A DNA stretch of 64,000 nt from Euryarchaeota archaeon UBA605 (lineage in GTDB: Archaea; Thermoplasmatota; Poseidoniia; Poseidoniales; Thalassarchaeaceae): assembly GCA_002504905.1 (NCBI GenBank), contig DATY01000001.1, positions 39,137 to 103,136 of the forward strand, in the 5' to 3' direction. The notes beneath the pieces were generated by a model. That model was given only the letters and a program-made list of their open reading frames with translations, did no database searches and was not told the DNA's origin. Positions 56,542 through 64,000 of the stretch are shown here, piece by piece. The first letter of the stretch is position 1; each line of letters starts with the position of its first letter. The position numbers were made by a program, and so were the translations under genes.

Positions 56542-57927
56542 TCATTCTTTCTTTTCTGTAGGGTGATATTTATCTATCCATTTCTGATCAAGACGTACCA
56601 GATATTTAGTATCAATATTGGTTAGAAGTTCCCAAGCATAATCTAAAGTTCCTTCACCAATTGATCTATCTTCGTCTCGACTTTGCCTCAAAAATTGATT
56701 CTCAAATATATCTGCAAACTTAAGTAGTTGCAAGTCCCTCTCATTTAGAGCGTCTTCTCCAACAATTGCAACCAATCCTCTCAACTCTCTACCTTGAGCA
56801 TAAGCAGCATATAATTGATCAGAAACTGATTTGTGATCTTCACGAGTCTTTCCATCTCCTATTCCAGCATTCATTAATCTCGACAGAGATGGTAAAACAT
56901 TAATCGGAGGATAAATTCCTTTCTGATGAAGTTCACGCGAAATAACAATCTGACCTTCGGTAATATATCCTGATAAATCAGGAATTGGATGCGTAATATC
57001 GTCACCGGGCATAGTTAGAATTGGGAATTGAGTAATTGAACCTTTTTTACCCTTAACTAATCCTGCACGTTCATACAACATTGCCAAATCAGTGTACATG
57101 TAACCCGGATAACCACGACGTCCTGGTACCTCTTCACGAGCCGCCCCAATTTGTCGTAGAGATTCACAATAGTTCGTCATATCTGTATAAATGACTAGTA
57201 CATGATAATCATGTTCAAACGCTAGATATTCAGCAGCCGTGAGAGCTAATCTAGGAGTTATTAGTCTTTCAACAGCCGGATCATCTGCAAGATTTACGAA
57301 CAGACATGCATTCTCTAGGGCACCTGTTCTTTCTAAATCATGCACGAAGAAATTATACTCTTCGGCAGTTATTCCCATTGCACAGAAAACTACCACGAAA
57401 TCGTCATCGCTATCAACTAACTTTGCTTGTCTAGCTATTTGCAAGGCAATATCATTGTGAGGTAAACCTGATGCACTGAAGATAGGTAACTTTTGCCCTC
57501 TAACTAAGGACGTACACGCGTCAATTGCAGATATTCCAGTCTGAATGAAAGATGATGGGCTTTGTCTTGAGTACGGATTAATTGCAGCGCCAATGATATC
57601 TGCCATTTCGTCTGCAACTATAGCAGGTCCTCCGTCTCTTGGACGTCCTGCACCATCTAGGATTCTGCCTATCATATCGGTACTAACTGGTAGTTTGAAA
57701 ACATCTCCAAGAAACTTAATTCCTGTTTGTTTGTCAATAGATGCTGTTCCTTCGAAAACTTGTACAATCACTTGATCATCTGATGTATCAAGTACTTGGC
57801 CATTCTTTAATGTACCATCAGTAAGCCTTAATTCGACAATTTCTCCAAAGGCTACAGGTTCTGTCTTGTTTAGGAACACAAGAGGTCCCTTTACGTCTGT
57901 AATTGTTCTATATTCTTTTCCAGTCAT
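56542..57927 (-). CDS. atpB: A-type ATP synthase subunit B
   Basis: 461 residues, standard length. It lacks a P-loop, as expected for the non-catalytic B subunit, and has IQTGISAIDACTSLVRGQKLPIFSASGLPHN and GRRGYPGYMYTDLA patterns. It forms the A3B3 hexamer with A. Starts 11 bp after atpA, with AGAGGTGATA upstream. Confidence 0.97.
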   Translation of the reverse strand: MTGKEYRTITDVKGPLVFLNKTEPVAFGEIVELRLTDGTLKNGQVLDTSDDQVIVQVFEGTASIDKQTGIKFLGDVFKLPVSTDMIGRILDGAGRPRDGGPAIVADEMADIIGAAINPYSRQSPSSFIQTGISAIDACTSLVRGQKLPIFSASGLPHNDIALQIARQAKLVDSDDDFVVVFCAMGITAEEYNFFVHDLERTGALENACLFVNLADDPAVERLITPRLALTAAEYLAFEHDYHVLVIYTDMTNYCESLRQIGAAREEVPGRRGYPGYMYTDLAMLYERAGLVKGKKGSITQFPILTMPGDDITHPIPDLSGYITEGQIVISRELHQKGIYPPINVLPSLSRLMNAGIGDGKTREDHKSVSDQLYAAYAQGRELRGLVAIVGEDALNERDLQLLKFADIFENQFLRQSRDEDRSIGEGTLDYAWELLTNIDTKYLVRLDQKWIDKYHPTEKKE

Positions 57928-57938
57928 TTATATCACCT

Positions 57939-59681
57939 CTAATTAGCCTCCATAGTATCGGCAATTTGTTTATTCATAGCCTCTAACATCTCATCTATCT
58001 TTTCTTCATACCCTGATTCGAACCTTCCTCTCATTAGGTCTGTACGAGCCGGGACATTAACTACATCTTCTAGTGCTGCACCACCTGCGATCGCTTTCTT
58101 AGATTCCTCTTGGAAAGACAAAATTGCTTTGGCCATAGTATATTGTAACTTCAAGTCACTGTATGTGTCTACATCATGGAAAGCATTTTGTTGCAAGAAA
58201 AACTCTCTAATCATACGAGCCACTTCAAGAGTTAGTTGTTGATCTACAGGTAATGCATCGGAACCAACTAACTGAACAATCTCTTGTAGTTCCGCTTCGA
58301 CCTGAAGAAGAGCGCTTATTTCAGTTCTAATTTCTGGGAAGTCACTCTTTATGTTATCTCTATACCATTGATCCAACGATGGAGGGTACAAAGAGTAAGA
58401 ATTCAACCAATTAATAGCTGGGAAATGCCTCTGTCGAGCAAGTCCGGCATCTAGACCCCAGAATACCTTTACGATACGTAAAGTACCTTGGCTAACTGGT
58501 TCGGAGATATCTCCACCAGGAGGCGATACTGCACCAATTACAGATACTGAACCATCTCCACCAGCTAAAGTTTCTACCCTACCAGCTCTTTCATAAAATT
58601 CAGCTAGACGACTTGAAAGATATGCTGGGTATCCTTCTTCACCAGGCATTTCTTCAAGTCTTGAAGAAATTTCTCTCATTGCTTCAGCCCATCGACTTGT
58701 TGAATCCGCCATTAGAGCTACATCATACCCCATATCTCTGAAATATTCTGCAATTGTGATTCCAGTATACACTGATGCTTCTCTTGCAGCTACGGGCATA
58801 TTCGATGTATTAGCAATCATTGTAGTCCTATTCATTAATGCTTCACCAGTCTTAGGATCCATTAAATGAGGAAATTCATCAAGAACTTCGGTCATCTCGT
58901 TTCCTCTCTCTCCACAACCAATGTATACAACAATATCTGCATCGGACCATTTAGCAAGTTGCTGCTGAGTGACTGTTTTTCCTGAACCAAATGGTCCTGG
59001 AATCCCTGCAGTACCACCCTTAGCTAAAGGGAAAAGGAAATCTAAGATTCTTTGTCCGGTTTGTAAAGGAACTTCAGGAGCGTGTTTCTTTGTAAACGGA
59101 CGTGGAGTTCTGACAGGCCACTTTTGCATCATTTGGACTTCCGTGCCATCCTCTAATGTGCACACAGTTTGAGTCACATTATAGTCTCCAGATTTAATTT
59201 CCTTTATTTTCCCGGATATACCAGGAGGGACCATAACCCTGTGTTCGATAGTTTTCGTTTCCTGAACAGTACCTAAAACATCGCCTGAAGAAACTGAGTC
59301 TCCTTTCTTAGCAGTTGCGCTGAAGGCCCATATCTTTTCTAAATCAAGACCATCAGCATCTACACCTCTTGTGATGAAAACACCCATTGTCTTTTCCAAT
59401 TCAGGCAATGGTCTTTGAATACCATCATAAATTTTGGTTAATAGACCTGGCCCTAATTGAACAGACAGAGTCTGTCCTGTTCTGACAACTGGTTCACCTG
59501 GACGGACACCTGAGGTTTCCTCATATACCTGGATTACCGATTGGTCTCCATGTAATTCAATTACTTCTCCCATCAAACCTTCATCACCTACGCGCACAAC
59601 TTCATACATTCTTGGAGAGATTCCTACTGCAGTTACAACTGGCCCGGAAATACGATAAATTACTCCATTTTCTTTACTCAT
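57939..59681 (-). CDS. atpA: A-type ATP synthase catalytic subunit A
   Basis: 580 residues. P-loop GPFGSGKTVTQQ (about 235-246), the A-specific insert region, and GERGNEMTEVLDEFP near 263 are present. It hydrolyses or makes ATP in alternation with B. No intein is visible. The gene is preceded by atpF and followed by atpB. Confidence 0.98.
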   Translation of the reverse strand: MSKENGVIYRISGPVVTAVGISPRMYEVVRVGDEGLMGEVIELHGDQSVIQVYEETSGVRPGEPVVRTGQTLSVQLGPGLLTKIYDGIQRPLPELEKTMGVFITRGVDADGLDLEKIWAFSATAKKGDSVSSGDVLGTVQETKTIEHRVMVPPGISGKIKEIKSGDYNVTQTVCTLEDGTEVQMMQKWPVRTPRPFTKKHAPEVPLQTGQRILDFLFPLAKGGTAGIPGPFGSGKTVTQQQLAKWSDADIVVYIGCGERGNEMTEVLDEFPHLMDPKTGEALMNRTTMIANTSNMPVAAREASVYTGITIAEYFRDMGYDVALMADSTSRWAEAMREISSRLEEMPGEEGYPAYLSSRLAEFYERAGRVETLAGGDGSVSVIGAVSPPGGDISEPVSQGTLRIVKVFWGLDAGLARQRHFPAINWLNSYSLYPPSLDQWYRDNIKSDFPEIRTEISALLQVEAELQEIVQLVGSDALPVDQQLTLEVARMIREFFLQQNAFHDVDTYSDLKLQYTMAKAILSFQEESKKAIAGGAALEDVVNVPARTDLMRGRFESGYEEKIDEMLEAMNKQIADTMEAN

Positions 59682-59712
59682 TTCATTTCACTTCCTTTAT
59701 TTTTTCCTAGGA

Positions 59713-60012
59713 TTATTTCCATAAGTCGACTCCTAGTGCCGATTTAATAGACTCACGGAGGGTATTATCCTCTTCAGTCCCGATGCCCAAAACAGTGGGC
59801 GTGATACTCTCAGATAGCTGAATTCGCAACCTTTCTGGGAGTAGTAATAAATCAGAATTATCAATTACGATAACTCCTATTTCTTTTTCGTTTAGCAATG
59901 ACTTCATTATTGATGTCATTTCATCTAGATCTTTTGGATTATATAGTCTCAAAACACCTGCGAGTTGGAATCCAAGAGTAAAATCTAGTGAACCTACTAC
60001 TGCAATTTCCAT
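59713..60012 (-). CDS. atpF: A-type ATP synthase subunit F
   Basis: 99 residues, starting MEIAVVGSLDFTLGFQLAGV, with the Rossmann-like GFQLAG and the DNSDLLLLPE motif of subunit F. It binds the rotor shaft (D). GAGGAT precedes ATG 60012, and it lies 9 bp after atpC. Confidence 0.92.
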   Translation of the reverse strand: MEIAVVGSLDFTLGFQLAGVLRLYNPKDLDEMTSIMKSLLNEKEIGVIVIDNSDLLLLPERLRIQLSESITPTVLGIGTEEDNTLRESIKSALGVDLWK

Positions 60013-60021
60013 ATCCTCACC

Positions 60022-61077
60022 TCAAAAATCCATATGCGCTTCTAAAACCTCTGCTGTGAGGCCAATCGTCTTACCGCGCACTAAAAGACGAAGATTTTGT
60101 ATTTCGAGTACTTTACGCTCGATATAATAAATCACTGGGAAAGCAGAAACAGGATTTAGATAAGCGAAACGACGCAAAATAGCATGTCTCTTGTGAGTTA
60201 ATAGAGTGGCAATGGGGTCTAGAGAACCTGTTTCCTCAGATTTTTCTATTGCCTCATCAAAACCTGTATCATCAAATGCATTACTACGCCTAAGTGTATC
60301 GACAATTGCTTCACTAGACATTGCTTGAGAAACTTGGGACATTACTGATTGAGGAATTCTTCCACCCGGAATAACCATCTGTAAACGTTTGTCTGGAGAA
60401 ATATTCTGACGAAGTTCACGGAATTGATTAATGATATTACGATGATCGATTTCAGTCTTAATGTATTTCATTAAATGAATGTTAGAATCTTTACCCTTTG
60501 AAACTTTGAGGGCATAGCTGTAATACTGACGATCTAAAGCATCTTCCATATCTTCAAGACTGGAATCTGTACCATCTAATTTTGCCAATTCTCTACCCCA
60601 TGGAGTACCAGCCATAGAGTTGGCTGCTTCTGAAACTGTTTCTGTGGTCCTTACAATATCGAGCCAAACAGCATTCATGGGATTCTCAGATGGTAAAATC
60701 TGTGACTCAATTAGCTCATCAGAGCACCCACCATGAACTGCTCTCAAAACAGTCTTAGCCTTTTCATAAGCGAAACGTTCAACATAGATTGAAACTATCG
60801 ACTTTAGAGGTCCTTGGCAGAATTTCATAACTTCAGATAAATCATTATCGAGATTGTGGAATAAAGCCGCTTCAACAGCGTCTGCACCACTCATTCTAGC
60901 AGAATAAATATCCATCTCATTTCGATATCCAAGTTCACCAATACTAGCTCCAATTGATTCGGGACCAGTTTGTAGTAATTGCCTCATCCTAGTAGGGTCA
61001 ATCAATGATGCCTTACGTGCTTTAGCGCGAGCTGAAGCATTGTAGACATTCGAACGACCGCTTACTATTCCTGACAT
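60022..61077 (-). CDS. atpC: A-type ATP synthase subunit C
   Basis: 351 residues. It has the NVYNASARAKARKASLI start and repeats of charged helices with L(x)E/R patterns typical of subunit C/d, which couples the rotor shaft to the proteolipid ring. AGGTGG precedes ATG 61077. It lies 9 bp after atpE. Confidence 0.92.
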   Translation of the reverse strand: MSGIVSGRSNVYNASARAKARKASLIDPTRMRQLLQTGPESIGASIGELGYRNEMDIYSARMSGADAVEAALFHNLDNDLSEVMKFCQGPLKSIVSIYVERFAYEKAKTVLRAVHGGCSDELIESQILPSENPMNAVWLDIVRTTETVSEAANSMAGTPWGRELAKLDGTDSSLEDMEDALDRQYYSYALKVSKGKDSNIHLMKYIKTEIDHRNIINQFRELRQNISPDKRLQMVIPGGRIPQSVMSQVSQAMSSEAIVDTLRRSNAFDDTGFDEAIEKSEETGSLDPIATLLTHKRHAILRRFAYLNPVSAFPVIYYIERKVLEIQNLRLLVRGKTIGLTAEVLEAHMDF

Positions 61078-61086
61078 TTAACCACC

Positions 61087-61644
61087 TTAATTACCGAATA
61101 GAGTCTTATTTACTGCTCCAAGATTTTCATTCCAAGCCTGATCTAAGCGGCTGTCAAAACGATAATCAAGAACTATAGAGCCATCTTTTGATTCAAGTAC
61201 AAATCCTCCAAGCCCTTCTACATCATCTCCGAGAGTAAAACTCCCTTTCTCTAACGCCTTACGGTCAGTAGAAACAGGACGAAGAATCATTCCATCGCCT
61301 GATTTACTTGCCTCAGCTAATAGCCCAGCAAGAATATCAGAACGACCTTCTAAGTCGGACGATGCCACTGCTGAACGTATAGACTCCCAAGTCTCATCTA
61401 ACTCTTCACGTCTAGCGATCAGGAGATGCTTTTGGTTAGCCTGTTTAGCTGATGCAACTACTTCCACTGACAATTGTGCGCTTTCTCGCTCAGCACGTGC
61501 TTTCATATCAGATGAAAATGATTGTGCCTCCACTTTAGCTTCATCTTCAATCTGTTTAGCTTGTTGCTTAGCGGCTTCGATAATCGAATCAGCCTCAGCT
61601 TTCGCTAGGGCTGCGATTTCGTTTGCTAATGCATCCAATGTCAT
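61087..61644 (-). CDS. atpE: A-type ATP synthase subunit E
   Basis: 185 residues. Residues 1-80 are a long charged alanine-rich helix (AKAEADSIIEAAKQQAK) and the rest is an alpha/beta domain ending DYRFDSRLDQAWNENL. It forms the peripheral stalk. Its usual partner H is not in the window and may lie beyond the right edge. GAGGTG precedes ATG 61644. Confidence 0.92.
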   Translation of the reverse strand: MTLDALANEIAALAKAEADSIIEAAKQQAKQIEDEAKVEAQSFSSDMKARAERESAQLSVEVVASAKQANQKHLLIARREELDETWESIRSAVASSDLEGRSDILAGLLAEASKSGDGMILRPVSTDRKALEKGSFTLGDDVEGLGGFVLESKDGSIVLDYRFDSRLDQAWNENLGAVNKTLFGN

Positions 61645-61694
61645 TTATTACACCTCAATTTTAATTTCATTACGGGAAACTTACACTATTCTGC

Positions 61695-61997
61695 TTAGAG
61701 CAGGAATATTGAAAGGAATCCGAAAAGAACGATTGTCTCAGGTAAAGCTGTAAAAATCAGTCCGTTAACGAACTTACTACTATCTTCAGCAATCATACCA
61801 ACAGCTGCAGCACCGATCGGTCCTTGGCTTAATCCAGTTCCAATTCCTGCTAGACCTAGCGCAATTCCTGCACCTAGGTTCTTGTATGCAACCTCTGTAG
61901 ATGCATTGTCTTCAGCTTGAACGCCACTAGCAATCATCACAATAGATGATAATGTTAGCAACATACTCATTCCTCTCATTTTATTTCTGTTATTCAT
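61695..61997 (-). CDS. atpK: A-type ATP synthase proteolipid subunit K (c-ring)
   Basis: 100 residues from ATG 61997, which has GGAGG upstream. Codons further 5' are not needed. A cleavable-looking leader (MLLTLSSIVMIASGVQA) is followed by two helices: one with GTGLSQGPIGAA and one with ALPETIVLFG, whose glutamate is the ion-binding residue. Gln in helix 1 and Thr after the glutamate resemble parts of the Na+ site, but the usual tyrosine is replaced by Phe, so Na+ versus H+ cannot be decided. It starts 45 bp after subunit I. Confidence 0.93.
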   Translation of the reverse strand: MNNRNKMRGMSMLLTLSSIVMIASGVQAEDNASTEVAYKNLGAGIALGLAGIGTGLSQGPIGAAAVGMIAEDSSKFVNGLIFTALPETIVLFGFLSIFLL

Positions 61998-62041
61998 TTT
62001 TTTTCCTCCATTTTTTCTAAGCATATGCTTGGAATGTGATA

Positions 62042-64000
62042 TCACTCGACCTCCACGAAGTGCGAGCGGAAACCGAAAGGCTGGAAAGCCTCTCCGCTTG
62101 AATCATAATATTGCCTCATCCATTCTACGAAATGAAGCCTTGCTGCATGTATGTTGGGACTAAATACTCCTAAAACCCATGCAAAAATCTGTACGGATAA
62201 CCAACCAATAAAGAAGATTGGGATTAGATACAAATCTGCCTCCCACATTGGTTCCCAGAGTTTATTACCAGTTTCTGCAATCTTAACTCCAACAATACCT
62301 ACTGCAAAGAGACGGACATATGAAATTACAGATGGCATCATCCCAATAGCTTCAATTGGGGCGAGGATTAAACTTACTGCTATTGGAATTCCATGATAAT
62401 TGTAAAGAGTCCAAATTAACATGACAACCGCAGAAATAGCTATTGCAGCCCCAGGTTGTAATAAATTCTCAGCATCTTCAGGACCAAGGAAGCCATATGT
62501 AAACATGAAACCGCCAATAAGTAATACAATCCATGCACCATGTTCAAAGAATGCTGCAGCTAATCCTACATGACCGTGGTCAGTACCATAAAATAATACA
62601 TCTCGGAAACCGATTATTTTACCAAAAATAATATGAATAAATCCAACATAGATTGTCAATACTATAAGGTCCTCTAAATGAGTCCCTACTCTGTGAAATG
62701 GGAATGCTAGGGTAATACCATAGCCTAAATCAGCCGTCGGCCCATATCCGTGATTGAGATCGAAGGGGTAAAGATTTGCAAGGAATGCAACTGGAGAAAT
62801 ATTGTCACCGTATTCATAGATTCCATCAACCTTAGTTTTCTCATACATGAAAATCTCCCATCCAGCAAACTCTGCATAAATATAACCGAAAATAAGTGTC
62901 CCTAATCCAATGTAAATCAAGAACTTGCCTCCAAGCTCGATCATTTCATTTGAGTTTGCTTTACTAAATACATAGGCACCAAGAGAAATAGTTACTAGCC
63001 CATATGCCATATCTCCAAGCATCATTCCAAAGAATATTGGATAAGTTACAAACATAAACAAAGTTGGGTCAATTCTACCATAAGCAGGCCTCCCTACAGC
63101 ATCAGTCAATAATTCCATAGGTTTACTTAAATTACGATTATGATAGGATATTGGCGGCATTTCTTGGTGGTGATGATGATCAGAATGACCATGCCCTCCA
63201 CCTCCTGCCTTAACCTTAAATGGAGTAACTTCAGTGTACTCGCAAGATTCTTTCAGTGCACTTTGTACTTCTTCAGAACGCGAAACTTCAATCCATCCGT
63301 CAATAAAGAAAGCATGTTCTGAAACTGCAACTTTGACAGGTGCCGTAAGGATATCGTGTTCTCTTTCTAATAGTTCTAAACCACATGCCAGAGAGGAACC
63401 AAATTCATTACTCCAAGATTCTATTTCTTTGGAAATTGAAGATTGCTCAGATGATAATTGACTAATCTCAGACCTGATTTCTTCAATTAGATTACTTGGA
63501 TTGCCATTAATGTCTTCTGGAATATTTATCGCCTGGAAGCCAGATTGATTAAGTATGGATTGAATATCATTTGATTGATCTGATTTAACAAAAACTGCGA
63601 TTACCTGACTACCGCTAATTGAACCTTGGAAAAATATACCTTCAATTCCTTCATCTTTAATTTCAAACTCAATATCTGATGGACTGCCAGAGATAGTACC
63701 AACAAATGCGCTTAGACTAGAATATCCTGAAAGTAATTCAACATCTAGATTAATTGAAGACAATAATTCTAGTATCTCTTCTTTTTCCTTTAGCGAGGAA
63801 AGAGTATTTTCAACGGAATCTAATCGAGTACTCTTTTCCAAGAGAACATCAACTGCATCTGACAAAGTTCCATCTAATTCAGAGCGAACTTTGTCTGCAG
63901 AAATCGGAGATTTTGGACCATTGAATTCTACAATAGATGCTGCTGAACGTAATTTTGTTAATCTCTTACCCACAATTTCTGATTCTTCTTTAGGAGTCCC
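62042..64000 (-). CDS. atpI: A-type ATP synthase subunit I (5' end outside window)
   Basis: At least 652 residues are open to the right edge. A GTG at 63973 is in frame, but the upstream codons GTPKEESEIV fit the usual subunit I N-terminus, so the true start lies outside. The N-terminal cytosolic part is coiled coil and alpha/beta, and residues about 300-640 form seven or eight membrane helices with EAIGMMPSVISYVRLFAVG and a conserved arginine in the last region. A histidine-rich loop GGGGHGHSDHHHHQ lies between the two parts (63140-63210). It forms the ion path with the K ring. Confidence 0.93.
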   Translation of the reverse strand, partial: GTPKEESEIVGKRLTKLRSAASIVEFNGPKSPISADKVRSELDGTLSDAVDVLLEKSTRLDSVENTLSSLKEKEEILELLSSINLDVELLSGYSSLSAFVGTISGSPSDIEFEIKDEGIEGIFFQGSISGSQVIAVFVKSDQSNDIQSILNQSGFQAINIPEDINGNPSNLIEEIRSEISQLSSEQSSISKEIESWSNEFGSSLACGLELLEREHDILTAPVKVAVSEHAFFIDGWIEVSRSEEVQSALKESCEYTEVTPFKVKAGGGGHGHSDHHHHQEMPPISYHNRNLSKPMELLTDAVGRPAYGRIDPTLFMFVTYPIFFGMMLGDMAYGLVTISLGAYVFSKANSNEMIELGGKFLIYIGLGTLIFGYIYAEFAGWEIFMYEKTKVDGIYEYGDNISPVAFLANLYPFDLNHGYGPTADLGYGITLAFPFHRVGTHLEDLIVLTIYVGFIHIIFGKIIGFRDVLFYGTDHGHVGLAAAFFEHGAWIVLLIGGFMFTYGFLGPEDAENLLQPGAAIAISAVVMLIWTLYNYHGIPIAVSLILAPIEAIGMMPSVISYVRLFAVGIVGVKIAETGNKLWEPMWEADLYLIPIFFIGWLSVQIFAWVLGVFSPNIHAARLHFVEWMRQYYDSSGEAFQPFGFRSHFVEVE

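Overview
This window looks like chromosomal DNA of an uncultured planktonic euryarchaeon, most likely Marine Group II (Candidatus Poseidoniales, Thermoplasmata-related). That placement is inferred from gene content. Clearly archaeal genes are ribosomal proteins L10e (uL16) and S6e, aIF2 gamma, Orc1/Cdc6, Dph2, the archaeal Hpt, DUF357 and the complete A-type ATPase core. They sit beside bacterial-type GyrA/GyrB, MutS/MutL, ScpA/ScpB, SUF, class II HMG-CoA reductase, NadB and very large secreted peptidases. The DNA is AT-rich by eye and tightly packed. Most genes are separated by 0 to 150 bp or overlap by 4 bp, and many starts carry a GGTGA/GGAGG Shine-Dalgarno.

Layout. 1-2.0 kb (minus): cytochrome c maturation, a CcmA-CcmB fusion followed by CcmC, which runs off the left edge. 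2.0-8.6 kb: rhomboid protease, a 1600-residue membrane-anchored subtilase and a Maf pyrophosphatase. 8.6-12.7 kb: a SUF Fe-S assembly locus with a divergent NifU/Nfu-like scaffold, sufCBD and a tiny cysteine-rich protein. 12.7-16.6 kb: DUF2085 membrane protein, then a minus-strand operon of glutamine cyclotransferase, a membrane protein and a thymidylate kinase with a large extra domain. 16.7-21.7 kb: a giant PKD-repeat metallopeptidase and a secreted companion. 21.7-34.3 kb: aroD, gyrB-gyrA, tRNA-Ser(GCU), a DUF4105 protein, aroA and mutS-mutL. 34.4-41.4 kb: EamA transporter, then L10e-hpt-dph2, orc1, S6e-aIF2gamma-PIN and DUF357. 41.4-45.1 kb: a second Orc1-like AAA+ protein with degenerate nucleotide-binding motifs, a 368-bp AT-rich gap with an array of TTAACGC motifs, and class II HMG-CoA reductase. 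45.1-50.6 kb: smc-scpA-scpB. 50.8-55.8 kb: nadB, a ketopantoate reductase and an S2P-like protein without its catalytic motif. 55.9-64 kb: atpIKECFABD on the minus strand, with subunit I cut by the right edge.

Functional themes are chromosome replication, segregation and repair (Orc1, Orc1-like protein, gyrase, SMC-ScpAB, MutSL), protein secretion and degradation, Fe-S and haem assembly, and energy conservation. The most interesting region is 41.4-43.8 kb. The repeat array between the degenerate Orc1-like gene and hmgA, about 5 kb from a canonical orc1 gene and next to smc-scpAB, is a good candidate replication origin or the operator of a new DNA-binding regulator. Several transcription-unit leaders (subtilase, gyrB, mutS, smc, eamA, aroD) also carry short inverted repeats. 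I found no insertion sequence, prophage, CRISPR array or rRNA gene.
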